Assembly (NCBI GenBank): GCA_023525715.1
Contig: CM042012.1
Span: forward strand, 44,865,441-44,929,440
DNA: 64,000 bases
Reading direction: 5' to 3'
Source: Cichorium intybus
Lineage: Eukaryota > Streptophyta > Magnoliopsida > Asterales > Asteraceae
The number at the start of each line of letters is the position of its first letter. Position 1 is the first letter of the stretch. The translations under genes were made by a program, and so were the position numbers. Positions 1-11,507 of the stretch are shown here, one piece after another. The notes beneath the pieces were generated by a model. The model was not told the DNA's origin. It worked only from the letters and a program-made list of their open reading frames with translations, and ran no database searches.

Positions 1-1309
1 AGTTTAACGTCTTCAGCCAGACGTGGAACTCTTCTACAGCTACGGTGGATCGTATGCCTTCTTCTTTCGCTGATTGTCAATCACCACTGTCCCTTCGTTG
101 TCCCAATGCTCCTTCAAACTTTCCTGGGTCGAATGGCTTGTTGGTTCTCCTGTTACTGCCCAGTTGCTGCTTTCTGATTAACTCCTGTGAATGCTTGGAG
201 GTAGCTTTGAACCTCCAAGCTCGGTCTTTCCTTCTGCATCTCTTCAAGGTTACTGACTTGACATGAAGCGCGCCCAGTGCCGCTCCCAGTAGTTGTTTTG
301 CAGATCTTATTTGGCCAGTGTCCCGCATGCTATCTTCAGTTTGCAATTTTGGCTTGCAATGCCAGTAAGGATTTTCCAATCGACTAGGATTGAAAGGCAA
401 CATATCAGGATGCTTTCATATGTCCTCATCGATGGTATTTATCACATCTAATTTTTCATTCATGAATGGATCATGAGTGGTGATAAAATCATGTTTATTA
501 TTTTCAAATATTAATTCGTCAGCATCAACTTCTTGATCATCATCCAACAGGTGGATCGGAACCAAGAGTGAGCGACTAGTTTGATCTGATGGTGGTACAA
601 AGTCACCCATCATCAGATCCTTACTTCCAAATTTCTCAAAATTTTCAAAAATTACAGGGTCGGGGGTAATATTGTCATCTACATCCCCTTCCTCAAAAAC
701 ATCAACAATTTCAACAAATTCGGGAATTGTTGAGCTGGGATCTGTACTGTCACTTACAGTCCCCTCCACAACATCCTCATCAACCAAACTGTCTGATGAT
801 GGTATAGATTCACTCATCACCAGCTCAACATTCTCAAAACCCTCAAAAACATCAAAAGTTGTTGAGTCAAAGGTAGCATTGTCACCTACAACCTCTTCCT
901 CAACAACCGTTTCGACCATCTCAATGGTCTCTTGATTTTCCCACGGTGTATGCCCTTCCATCACATATTCAGGTGATGCAAGCTCACACACATTATCATT
1001 GGTATAAAAATCACTCACCTCCGGTTCTGGCGTAAGTGGTGAACATTTCCAATTTTCCTCTAACCTATCTAAAGAAGCTTGCACTTTTTCAAGAGCTTCA
1101 GCCTGGTCCTTCTGCTCGTGGTAGTTGTTATACATGAGTACCCAAAGTTGGGCCCAAGTTGCAGAATTTTCAGGTTGAGATGACTCCTCGGTCCGCCATC
1201 CATTGTCATCGAATAATCCATTGTAGTAATCATCCTCGTAATAGGTGTCGGCCGGATTTTCATAATACTGATCCGGGTACATGTAATCGCCCATTATGAA
1301 GACGTACAC
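1..1309 (-). pseudogene. Acidic gag-like ORF of the minus-strand Gypsy fragment
   Basis: A 297-codon ORF (1309-416) starts at an ATG about 80 bases after the primer binding site, where a gag gene is expected. The protein begins with a Tyr/Asp-rich stretch, has a short coiled-coil-like part (around residues 55-90), then a long, very acidic Ser/Thr/Val/Glu-rich region. It ends at a TGA at 416-418, and the same frame stays open from 403 to 77 with a basic, Lys/Arg-rich sequence. One nonsense change therefore probably split a longer protein. I do not recognise a conserved gag domain; the assignment rests on position. The acidic-then-basic switch could instead mean two separate ORFs. Confidence 0.45.
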
Positions 1310-1391
1310 ATACCAAAATTCAAAGAACTAAAATCAAACATCAAAAATTCAGAAGCTAAGTCCTACAAATCACCTAATCTAAGCGCACAGC

Positions 1392-1409
1392 TCCCCGGCA
1401 ACGGCGCCA
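1392..1409 (-). other. Primer binding site, tRNA-Asp type
   Basis: The minus strand reads TGGCGCCGTTGCCGGGGA, the 18-base PBS usual in Athila-like Gypsy elements and complementary to the 3' end of tRNA-Asp. The identical motif is at 3851-3868 and 25792-25809 on the plus strand. It fixes the direction of this fragment. Confidence 0.9.
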
Positions 1410-1570
1410 AAATTTGAAATGCATCTATTTATACTTGCAAATTTCCCGCAACCGCGCCGCGCAGAAATGAAATCCGCGGCGCGCGTACTTATCTTTCCCC
1501 GATTCTTCGGCATTTGAATGTGTTCCACCGCCTTAAGCCCGCGTCGCGCATGGTTAATTCCCGCGACGCG

Positions 1571-1607
1571 CGGTATGACACTAAATGGTACATGGATAGT
1601 GGCTGCT
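1571..1607 (+). pseudogene. Transplanted stub of Copia protease (from element G)
   Basis: These 37 bases encode RYDTKWYMDSGC, the aspartic-protease active-site segment (D-S-G) of the SIRE-type element G. The identical stub at 23512-23548 continues correctly at 33100 after the Athila insertion. Here nothing of that Copia precedes or follows, so it is a passenger of the duplication. Confidence 0.85.
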
Positions 1608-3845
1608 TGACAACGCCTAGTGATATTACATATTTTAGTCGTTGTTGAGCCCTATTCTTAGTGAAATTATATCATATATATCGTGGTTTTCTCACTTTTC
1701 GTGCCAGTACTTGTTTGGAAGAAGATAATGAAAACAGGGACCAAAACCATGCAAATTGGAGAAAGTTAGAGAAAGAGATAAAAATCAGGAAAATATGTAC
1801 GTGCGCCGCGGTAGCAAGAAGGCACGACATGGCTTTGAGGCGGTTGACACGCCTAGGTCGTCGTGCGGTCAAAAATAAAGAAAACCTAACACACACACTA
1901 GTACAGTGGTAGTCAGGGTCGATCCGCAGGAGCTTCGTGGTTAGACCAGATGACAGATTACCAACTAGTAGTGTCACGCTACAGTCGGAGGACCTGATTT
2001 CTAAGTTCTCAACTACCAACAAGCAATCACTAACCAAAGTCAAGCTAAGCATAAGCTAACCCAACTCAAACTAACCTAGTCACTTTCTGAAATCAGAAGT
2101 GCATATCTGAATCAGAAGCAAACAAAGGCATCCAAACCAAACAAAGCATAACCTAACTAATAACTAGGGTTCTGACAAAACAGCTACTAGCTAGAGTTCA
2201 ATGCCCAAAACTAACCTAATTGGCTACTGATTTCAGCAAAGGAAAACAGTTCCAACCAAGGTCAAAGCAAGATTCAAACACAATTCAAACAATCACAATC
2301 AAACATAAACATCAAACTACCGAAAAAACCAAGATTAATTGTAACCAAATGCTTTCATTAACCAAAACCAAATTCCAAACATCCAATACAGTGCCCAATG
2401 TTGCTAAAACAGAAACCTAAAGTGCTCAAAGTCAGTGGTTGTCACTCCCAAAGACTTTAGCTACAATTACTACTTGCTACTAAAAGGAAATTAAATTCAA
2501 AAAAACATAAAATACCAATTGAGAACTTGCTGAAACGAAATCTTGGAGTCAAAGAGCTTCAAGGTCGATTTTACACCCGGTCTTTGCTAGGGTTTTCGGC
2601 TGAAATTGCATCTATTTATATTTGCAAATTTCCCGCAGCCGCGCCGCACAGATGAAGAATCCGTGGCGCGCGTACTAATCTTTTCCCGTTTCTTCGGCAT
2701 TTGAATGTGTTACACCGCCTTAAGCCCGCGTCGCGCGTATCATAGATCCGCGGCGCGCGTACGTGTTTCCTTGATTTTTCATTCTTTTCCAAACTTCTTT
2801 CTTTTGCATGCTTTTAGTCCCTTTTCCCGTTCTTTTTCTCCAAACAAGTCCTGGCACGAAAAGTGAGAATACCAAGATATATCTGATATAATTTCATCAA
2901 GAACAGGGCTCAACAACGCCTAAAATGCTTGATATCACTAGGCGTTGTCAGCGGTGGAACAAATTCAAATGCCGAAAAAAGGGGATCAGAACACTACGCG
3001 CGCCGCGGTTTTCTTAATTACGCGGCGCGGTTGCAGGAAATTTGCAACTATAAATAGAGCCATTCCCAGCCGAAAACCCTAGCAAAGACGCGGTGAAAAA
3101 TCGACCTGAAGGCTCTTTGACTCCATGATTAAGCATCAGAAACTTCTCAATTGGTATTTTATGTTTTAGAATTTAATTTCATTTGAGTATTAGTTAGCAA
3201 TTGTGGCTAAGGTCTTTGGGAGTGACAACCACTGACTTTGAGCACTTTAGTTTACTGTTTTTCATAGTTGGTGACTGTATTGGATCTTTGGAATTCATTT
3301 TTGGTTAATGAAAATCATTTGGTTATAAGTAATCTTGGTTTTTTGGTGTTTCATGCTTGATATTGAATTGTGTGTGTTTAGATTGTGTTGGATGTTTATT
3401 TTGACCTTGTTGGACTGTTTTCCTTTGCTGATTTCAGTAGCCAATTAGGTTAGTTTTTAGGTTTGAGCTTGAGCCAGTGACTGTTCAATTGGATTGTGCT
3501 TATTGGTTTGGTTTATGCCTTGGTTTGGTTTATGTTTGGTTTATTTGTATGCCTTTGTGTACTTCGGAATTAGAGATGTACTTCTGATTTCAGAAAGTAA
3601 CTAGGTTTTGGTTTGAGCTTAGCTTAGTCTATGCTTGTTTTGAGATTGTTCAGTTTGGACTTTGTAGGTTTGATAGTCAAAAGCTTAGAAACTAGGTCCT
3701 CTGACTATAGCATGACACTATAGTTGGTAATCTGTCATCTGATCTGACCACGTAGCTCCTGCGGATCGACCCTGACTACCACTGTGCTAGTGTGTGTGTT
3801 AGGTTTTTCTCTTATTTTTGACCGCACGACGACCTAGTAATGTCA
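1608..3845 (+). repeat. Athila 5' LTR, copy 1, split by a nested solo LTR
   Basis: The LTR begins TGACAACGCC (1608) and ends ATGTCA (3845), five bases before the PBS. Removing the solo LTR (1845-2950) and one GCGGT copy leaves about 1.13 kb. It carries a CpG-rich block (about 2990-3037) directly upstream of a TATA box (TATAAATA, 3049-3056), the likely promoter. The 3' LTR of copy 2 (32020-33099) is the uninterrupted equivalent. Confidence 0.88.
1845..2950 (-). mobile_element. Solo LTR of the same Athila family, nested in the 5' LTR
   Basis: A 1106-bp LTR in minus orientation, starting TGACACGCC and ending GGCGTTGTCA on the plus strand, with no internal region. It is flanked by a perfect 5-bp target duplication GCGGT (1840-1844 and 2951-2955). 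Its minus strand matches the host LTR (same start TGACAACGCC, same TATA and CpG-rich parts), so the family inserted into itself and the insert then recombined between its LTRs. An identical arrangement in copy 2 (23786-24891) shows the event predates the duplication. Confidence 0.93.
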
Positions 3846-3850
3846 AATTT

Positions 3851-3868
3851 TGGCGCCGTTGCCGGGGA
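3851..3868 (+). other. Primer binding site, tRNA-Asp type (Athila copy 1)
   Basis: TGGCGCCGTTGCCGGGGA lies five bases after the LTR end and matches the 3' end of plant tRNA-Asp, the usual Athila primer. It confirms the element's direction and 5' LTR boundary. Confidence 0.93.
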
Positions 3869-3978
3869 GCTGTGAGCTTAGATTAGGTGATTAGTAGGAG
3901 TTTAGTTTCTTGATTTTCTTTGAGTTTTATTTAGTAAGTCTTTTTGTTTTTTGTTTTGCGGGCATGTTGCATTAGTGC

Positions 3979-6900
3979 ATGCGTACCCGCAGGGGTGAGC
4001 AAGTATCCCCTTTGCAATTTGATCCTGAAATTGAGCGAACTGCGCACAAAATCCGTGCCCGTAGGCGTTCCAATATCATGAATTTTAGTCACGTTAGTAG
4101 TAGTCCAGAGTATATTGCCCAGGAACCTTCGGGTGAGGCAACAGGGATGTCTTTTATTCCCCCGGTTTCGGAGTTTCAATTCGGGAGCACGAGTGCTTCT
4201 GGTGGTGCAGTTTCAGCCCCTTTACCCATACCATCATGCACTCCGCCATCAATTCCACCATTTCCACCAGTATCACAACCACAATCCACCAATCCATTCA
4301 CCTCTGCAATGTCTTGGGGAGCGCCGACCCGCGATGGCACCCCAGTCTCTAGACAGCAGACACCTACTTCCCAACCATTTTCTCAACCACAAGCCGTATT
4401 TTTCAAACCTCAAATCACACAACCACATCAATATCAGCCACCTCCTCAGCAACAGTACCAGCATCCAGAAGCAGAAGAGAGATATGATGAGGAAGACGAG
4501 GGATGGGTTCCACCGGCACCTCAGCAACCATGGAACCGAGGTCGAGGACCTCCCAGGAGAACACAGCAGCATCAACAACCACCAGGTCAGCAGGAGTATA
4601 ACGATCAACACTTCTACGGTAACCCTGCTCAACCTTTACATTTTGCACAACCGAGAAGGCAATCAGTTGCATCACATTTCCAGCCACGGGAATATGATGA
4701 TTCATCGCCAATTTATATTCCTGACAATATTGAATCTCAAGTAGAAATAAGACCTCAATTGTTAAGGATATTACCAGAGTTTAGGGGGTATAAGCAGGAT
4801 GACCCTTTCAATCATTTATATGAGTTTATAGCGATTGCCTATGCTAATACCCCTAGAAATACTAATAGGAACATCTTTAGGCTTAGGTTATTCCCATTCA
4901 CTCTTAAGGACAAAGCCAAATACTAGTGTACATCCTTACCATCAAATAGCATCACCACGTGGGATCAACTCAAGGCCAAGTTCCTACAAGAATTCTATCC
5001 AGCAAGCAAGACAACGGAGATTAGGAGGGTTATTCACGACTTCCAGCAAAAGCCTAGAGAGGCTTTCCTGAAGCATTTGATGGGTTGATAGAGCTATTGA
5101 GATCCTGCCCGCACCATGAAGTTCCCAAATTGCAGTTAGTGAAATTGTTCTTTGAAGGAGTCAACGAAACACACCAAGCTATGATAAATGCCTCGTCAAG
5201 CGGGACATTTATGTGGCAAGATCCAGAAGAAGCCTGGCAGTTCTTGGAACAATTAAGCAATGGCTCCAAGGAAAATTTTTCTACAAGGAAGACTGTGGGT
5301 ACAGCAGCAGTGGGAGCTGATGCTGATTGGAAGAAAGAGGTGAAAAAGGAAATAAGTGAATTAAATAAGAAGTTTGACAGGCTCATGTCAACGCTACAGA
5401 ATAGACCTCAGGGTCAATCACAAGGAGGTCAAGGAAGACCGAAAACTCAGGAGGCAAACCAAGTTTATGGCCAGGGTCAAGGTCAGTACAACAAACAGAC
5501 CGTATAATCAAGGGCAGCAGCAGAACTTCAACAACCAGAGGCAAAATAATTACCAAGGTCAATCGTCTAATCAGCCTAGGTCATACCAGCCCACAAACAA
5601 TAATGGAAATGCGAGTGGGAGTGGTAGCAACAATAATAATCGGGGGGCCAACACTGCTGTCAACAATGCCCCAAGGACTCAAGAAGAGATGATTGCAAAA
5701 ATGTACGAAATGTTCAGTGCTACTCAGCAGCAGTCCCAAGCTAATGCAAAACCTATCGCGAACATGGAAAGACAAATAGGGGAAAGACAAATAGGACAAA
5801 TGGTTGAGGATCAGCGAAAAAGAGACAATGGAAAGTTTCCTAGTGCTACGGAGGTTAATCCAACCCATAATCAGCGATCTTGGAAGGAGCACGTGAACAC
5901 TGTTGAAACTGAATGGAGAAAGGTTACTTTGAAAGATTTATTAGATCCAGGAAGTGAGACAGAACCTGGGAAAGAAGAAAAAGAACAGGAGAAAGTGGAA
6001 AGTAAAGAGGAAGGTAAGGAAGAAAAGGAAATTCCTGTTGAGGAGGGAACTCAACTCAAGATAGATAAGGAGGTTAAGGATGAAAAGCAGTCAGTGATAG
6101 CAGGAATCAAACAGAAAAAGAAAGATAAGAAAGGGAAGAAGAAACATGAAGCACCTAAACCAATAGGGCCATTGATAAACCAACATCTGTGGGAGGAACT
6201 CAAGGACGCTCCTGAAGATACAACAATTCTTCAGGAGATGTGCGAAAGAAATGGAGAAAGTAAGATTCCCACACCAGACACCATTAGATTGACAATTAAG
6301 GCAAGCGAGGCACTGTTGCGAACACTGCCCAAAAAGGAGAAGGACCCTGGATCACCATTGATCACCACTACTGTAGGAGACGTGGTTATTCGGAACACTT
6401 TACTAGATTTGGGAGCTAGTGTAAATGTGCTACCGGGGTACTTGTATGATAAGTACAAGAATGAAGACTTAGAGCCAGCAAAGATTGTGCTGTAGCTGGC
6501 TGACCAGTCAACAAAAGTATCCCTAGGAAAATTAACCAATGTTATAGTCAAGGTTGGGGACTTCTTTTATCCTGTAGATTTCCTGGTCATGGAGTATTAA
6601 AGTTTGGAAGATGCGCCTGCGCTCATTTTAGGACACCCATTTTTAGCTACGGCTGGCGCTGTGATTGACTGCAAGACGGGGAATATGGACATCTCCTTTG
6701 GAACGCGAAAAAGGAGACTGAATATGTTTGGTTGCCCTGTATCTTTATCTCCACGGGACGATGATAAGCAACTGAATAAAAGTGTGTTAATGGAGCCTGG
6801 GATTAAGAATAAAGGAAAAATATGGACGCGAACAGGAGAAGGAGCAAATGAGGAGATTTTAAAGGAAACAAAGGATCACCCGTTGGCTACTATTGACAAG

Positions 6901-7098
6901 GAACAATTGCTGGATATGATGGAGATGCTAGAAGCAAGACACCAACAGTATGAAAAAGAATCAAGAGAAAGGGAAGCAAAAGTTTTCAAGCTTCTAGAAT
7001 CGCAACAACAATGGATTAGTGGAGTGAGTGATAGGATGAATCAACTCACATCCTTAATGTCAATGATGGCTCATAACTTCGTACCAGAGTTCAAGTAG
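3979..7098 (+). pseudogene. Athila gag-protease, disabled (copy 1)
   Basis: Reading frames 3979-4926, 5085-5507, 5374-6495 and 6604-7098 are pieces of one Gag-protease polyprotein. The N-terminus is Pro/Gln-rich. The retrotransposon gag domain covers about 4750-5270 (motifs LRLFPFTLKDKAKY, then ITTWDQLKAKFLQEFYPASK). A Gln/Asn-rich linker and a highly charged Lys/Glu segment follow. The retroviral-type aspartic protease lies around 6330-6670 (LLDLGASVNVLP, then LILGHPFLATAGAVIDCK); the active site reads D-L-G instead of D-S/T-G. Breaks: TAG at 4924-4926 (usual Trp), frameshifts near 5080 and 5500, TAG at 6493-6495 and TAA at about 6598-6600. All recur in copy 2. The ORF ends with a coiled-coil-like tail and no RT follows. 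Confidence 0.88.
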
Positions 7099-7882
7099 AT
7101 GTCATCTGGAGTTCAGGAAGAGGAAGAATAGGAATAGTAGCAGTATGTCTGGCTGAAGAGGTTAAACTTAGCGCTTGTTAAGAGGCAACCCATCGTGTCA
7201 TAGGTTAGGTTCTGTATTTCTTAGAAATATTTAGAAAAAATCTTATCATTAATTGCAGGTACTAGTGGTCCAAGGCAAGTGTGGGGTCGTGTGAAGAATT
7301 TGAAAATTTTAATGACCGCGCCGCGGTTTGTGCATATGCGCGATGCGGGATCGTAAACCAACCCGATGCGCAAGGGTTGATTTGGTGACACGCGCGCCGC
7401 GGGTTGTGCAATTGCGCGACGCGGGAATCGATCGGTCGGTTTTCCTCCATATTAAGGTAACTCGCGACACTATTCACACACACCACGACTCGGAGCTCTG
7501 ATCAACAAAAATTTCTCGCATTTTTTCTTGCTCATTTCATTCCTACTACTACGGTACGTCATTCTAACTAGCTATTACTCGTTTAAATTAGTGATTAGGT
7601 AGTTAATTTGAGTGATTTGTTCAAAAAGTTCAAAACTTAGAAATCGCCAATGATAACTCATACGTTGTTTGTTTTGCCAAATAGAGACCCTAGATGAGTT
7701 AGTCGGCACTTAGGCTACCTTGTGGTGTTCTTGGATTGAATTTAAACAGGTTAAAACTCGATTTTGAGTTTGAATTTTGGAAACCGCCGCTCGGCGCACC
7801 GTGCCCTTGCTCATGGGCCGCGCCGCGGTGCGGTGGAGAAGAAAAGGACTTATTTTGCAAAAAAAATTCGTTTGTGCAGATC
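7099..7882 (+). other. Non-coding part between gag-protease and ORF1, CpG-rich with promoter-like sequence
   Basis: No ORF of interest. 7312-7432 is a CpG-rich block with repeated modules (CGCGCCGCGG, GCGCGACGCGGG) resembling those upstream of the LTR TATA box. It is followed by a weak TATA-like ATATTAAGG (about 7449). A possible leader intron runs from a GGTACGT donor near 7552 to a TAG acceptor near 7684. The pol region expected here in a complete Athila is absent. Promoter and intron are inferences from motifs only. Confidence 0.4.
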
Positions 7883-9047
7883 ATGTTCAGACTAGACCAC
7901 GATTTTCTTCAGTTTCCAGAGGGGCCACACTTTGACCGGTCGCCGGGTTCTAGAGGCGACCGTTATTGACAGGGCCATCCTCGGGGATGCCGGGCTCTGG
8001 GGCGAGATAGAGCCGTTTCTACACCGCACCTGGACCCATGGGGATGCTTCTTTTACTTGCCGGGGCTGGGACAGGCTCATGGCCATCGATGAGGACGTTG
8101 TGTACACGGAGCTCCTACTGGAGTTCCTTTCGACCATTGAGTACACACCGAGGGCGACAGACCCGCGGGCGAGGTTGATTCGATTCATGTTGGGGGCATG
8201 CATAGGGAGTGCAGCCTTCGGGAGTTCGGGAGGCGCACTGGGATATACACGGAGGCGGATCTTCAGCACCGCCATTTTGCACAGTTTATTGATGCGTGTA
8301 TTCAGGGGCAGCCTGAGAGGCCTGCCAACATGGAGGTTTGGACAACATTGTCCAACATATTTTACGAGGCGGGGACCTCCCGGGAGAGCCATCTCCGTGA
8401 TCCACTCCACCGCCTCATGCACCGCATCGTCTCCACATCCATCATGCAGAAGGAGGGGGGCGAGAAGGTGTCCGGGGAGGACATGACGTTTTTCTGGGTC
8501 CTTCTCGACCCCTCCAGGTTTCTTCACCTCCCCTTCGCCTTAGCTGTTGCCCTATCCACCCGTGCGACGGGTGCCTCCGCCAGCAGTCTATTGGGCCGGG
8601 GATACTTCATCACCCGCCTGGCCCGATCATACCGGATCCTCACTGCCCGCACTGTCGCCACCTTGACCGCTTTACCTCCATCTCGCACTTCCTGCGCGAG
8701 CATTGGAGAGCATGGGGCTGATTCAGCAGCAGCGCCCGGGACAGTTTATCAGGGCAGAGACCGAGGCACCCCAGGACCCCCAGCCAGCGTACGCCCAACC
8801 TGGCAGGAGACGCAGGAGGTAGCCAGCACCGGCAGAGCCAGCTCCACAGCCACAACCACAGCAGCAGGAGGACCCATCGGCCATCCACCGATTGGAGGCC
8901 AGGGTCGCTAAGATGAAGGACCAGCTCGTGTGGATCGGGGAGGTACTTTTGGATCTAGCCACCCAGCAGGGTCAGCGCCCCCGACCATTCCCAGCCAGAG
9001 CCCACGATCATGAGGCTGGATCTTCCAGGCCACTAGGTGGCAGTTGA
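7883..9047 (+). pseudogene. Athila ORF1 (env-position gene), frameshifted (copy 1)
   Basis: Starting at the ATG at 7883 (MFRLDHDFLQFPEG), the conserved ORF1 continues in a second frame after about 7940 (VIDRAILGDAGLWGEIEPF, then LMAIDEDVVYTELLLEFLS). It shifts again in a G-run near 8191-8195 (MHRECSLREFGRRTGIY, then FFWVLLDPSRFLHLPFALA). A further frame (from about 8713) gives a Gln/Pro-rich tail and the final stop at 9045-9047. I recognise it as the ATHILA ORF1 family, which sits in the env position; its function is unknown. It is strikingly GC-rich compared with its surroundings. The same frameshifts occur in copy 2, so the defects predate duplication. No signal peptide or clear membrane helix is visible. 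Confidence 0.8.
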
Positions 9048-10078
9048 TGTATTTTTCTTTTTCTTTTTTTATATTTTTTTGGTATATATGTACTGTACCT
9101 ATGACACACTTCTATCTTTTGTCTGTATATTTTATATATTTTATTTTTTTATGTTTGCTTTTAATGTCTTGTTGAGTTCTGCATGTTATACCAAATGGGA
9201 GGAGTTGTCCCAGACAAGTGTGGGGTCACCGTGCCCCCTCCACTTGTCTTAACCACCGACGTGTTCACTGTTGCGCTACAACTCCAGAATGCAAAATCAA
9301 GGACTTTTTGTTCGAATTTATACCTGTGATACCGAGTACCAACCAAGCAATCCACCGTCCCGAAGGGGTAACTCTTTCTCCCTTGTTCTAAATAATAATT
9401 TTTGTACAACGGGGACGTTGTACGGTTTTAAGTGTGGGGTGTGGACGGTCGAAAGAGTAGTTTTTTGAAATATTTGCGGGAAAAGACTAATTTTCAAAAT
9501 TTTTTGCAACTTTTTCAAATTTTTAATAAATTGTAATTTTGAAACGAATGGTTTGTGATTGTGATAGCAGTGGCATCTTTCAAGAGATACTATTTAGTTG
9601 TGATCATGCTATTAGTTAGTCAAACAAGTTGAGTTTTATGAGTTTAGACGATTAGTGTGTTTTAGGATTGGAATTTAGGAAGGAAATGCCAATCTGTGGC
9701 ATTTGTTGTTCGAGCCGGTAGGACTAAAATGGGTGGGGCTTATGTACCTTGCCACCTAAGATCGTCTGGTCTGGGATGGTATTTCCGGAAGCTCGTTACA
9801 CGGACAGTATCGAAAGTCATGGACAATTCCTTAATGGCCTTTAGATACTGAATGAGTAAGTACACTTCATTGTGGACAGAAAATTTGTAATCAAGGGTTC
9901 TCTAGAAAGCCATGAATTCCAAAGAACATTCTAATTAGGTTTTCATGAACTATTTCACTCTAACTCATAGGGCAATAAGCTTTGAAACTGAACACAGTCA
10001 AAAATTGTTTGAGTCTTAGTTAGAATTTATTAAAAACTCTCTTGCTTGGGGACAAGCAAGACACAAGTGTGGGGTGTT
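9048..10078 (+). other. Athila 3' untranslated region with repeated PPT-like motif
   Basis: AT-rich, non-coding kilobase between ORF1 and the 3' LTR. It carries the motif (C)AAGTGTGGGGT at 9215-9226, 9430-9440 and 10064-10075; a further copy is at 7276-7287. The last is followed within a few bases by the LTR start and is the probable polypurine tract for plus-strand priming. The other ORF-like stretches here have no recognisable domain. Confidence 0.6.
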
Positions 10079-10309
10079 TGACAACGCCTAGTGATATTAC
10101 ATATTTTAGTCGTTGTTGAGCCATATTCTTAGTGAAATTATATCATATATATCGTGGTATTCTCATCTTTCGTACCAGTACTTGTTTGGAAGAAAATAAT
10201 GAAAACAGGGACCAAAAGCGTGCAAATTGGAGAAAGTTAGAGAAAGAGATAAAAATCAGGAAAATACGTACGCGTGCCGCTGTAGCAAGAAGGCACGGCA
10301 CGGCTTTAA
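10079..10309 (+). repeat. Athila 3' LTR, truncated (copy 1)
   Basis: Begins TGACAACGCCTAGTG and matches the first 231 bases of the 5' LTR and of the 3' LTR of copy 2 (32020). It then changes abruptly to unrelated sequence after ACGGCTTTA. The breakpoint corresponds to position 1838-1840 of the 5' LTR, next to the GCGGT target of the nested solo LTR. Confidence 0.88.

Positions 10310-11507
<1,198 letters not shown>

Larger units (their letters stand above)
1..1570 (-). mobile_element. Ty3/Gypsy fragment (Athila/Tat-like), minus strand
   Basis: On the minus strand this stretch reads LTR piece (1414-1570), tRNA-Asp-type primer binding site (1392-1409), short leader, then a gag-like ORF from 1309 down to the window edge. 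The LTR piece resembles part of the solo LTR at 1845-2950: both have a TATA-like box (tatttata on the plus strand) next to a CpG-rich block. The LTR segment that should abut the PBS is missing, so the element is internally deleted as well as cut by the window start and by the duplicated block at 1571. The lineage is inferred from the PBS and LTR similarity; no reverse transcriptase is in view. Confidence 0.7.
1571..10309 (+). repeat. 8.74 kb segmental duplication, copy 1
   Basis: This block matches 23512-32250 at a constant offset of 21,941 bases; every landmark checked (LTR start, nested solo LTR, gag ORFs, ORF1, 3' LTR start) keeps that offset, so there is no net indel. In the parts compared I saw about a dozen substitutions, not an exhaustive count. 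The block includes 37 bases of Copia protease coding sequence (1571-1607) that belongs to the host element of copy 2, so copy 2 is the source. Its left edge joins a CpG-rich Gypsy LTR piece through a few bases of microhomology, and its right edge lies inside the 3' LTR. Confidence 0.9.
1608..10309 (+). mobile_element. Athila-like Ty3/Gypsy element, copy 1 (3' truncated)
   Basis: Order on the plus strand: 5' LTR (1608-3845, interrupted by a minus-strand solo LTR), tRNA-Asp PBS, decayed gag-protease (3979-7098), non-coding CpG-rich part, decayed ORF1 (7883-9047), AT-rich 3' region, polypurine-like tract, and the first 231 bases of the 3' LTR. There is no reverse transcriptase, RNase H or integrase between protease and ORF1, so this is an internally deleted, non-autonomous Athila-type element. 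The 3' LTR stops at about 10309, at the point homologous to where the solo LTR entered the 5' LTR. The left flank lacks a usable TSD here because the copy was moved by duplication. Confidence 0.88.

Noticed and set aside
672..935. Ser/Thr-rich plus-strand ORF
   Set aside because: Mirror of the acidic Ser/Thr-rich minus-strand ORF, which has the correct position after the PBS.
1661..2052. Short ORFs inside the Athila LTRs (also 23602-23993, 10132 and 32073)
   Set aside because: They lie across LTR and solo-LTR junctions and simply reflect repeat copies.
4273..4711. Minus-strand ORFs over the Athila gag
   Set aside because: Shadows of the Pro/Gln-rich gag N-terminus; composition artefacts with no domain.
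7892..8527. 211-codon minus-strand ORF opposite ORF1 (and 29833-30468)
   Set aside because: It is the GC-rich shadow of the Athila ORF1 coding strand; the plus strand carries the conserved motifs.
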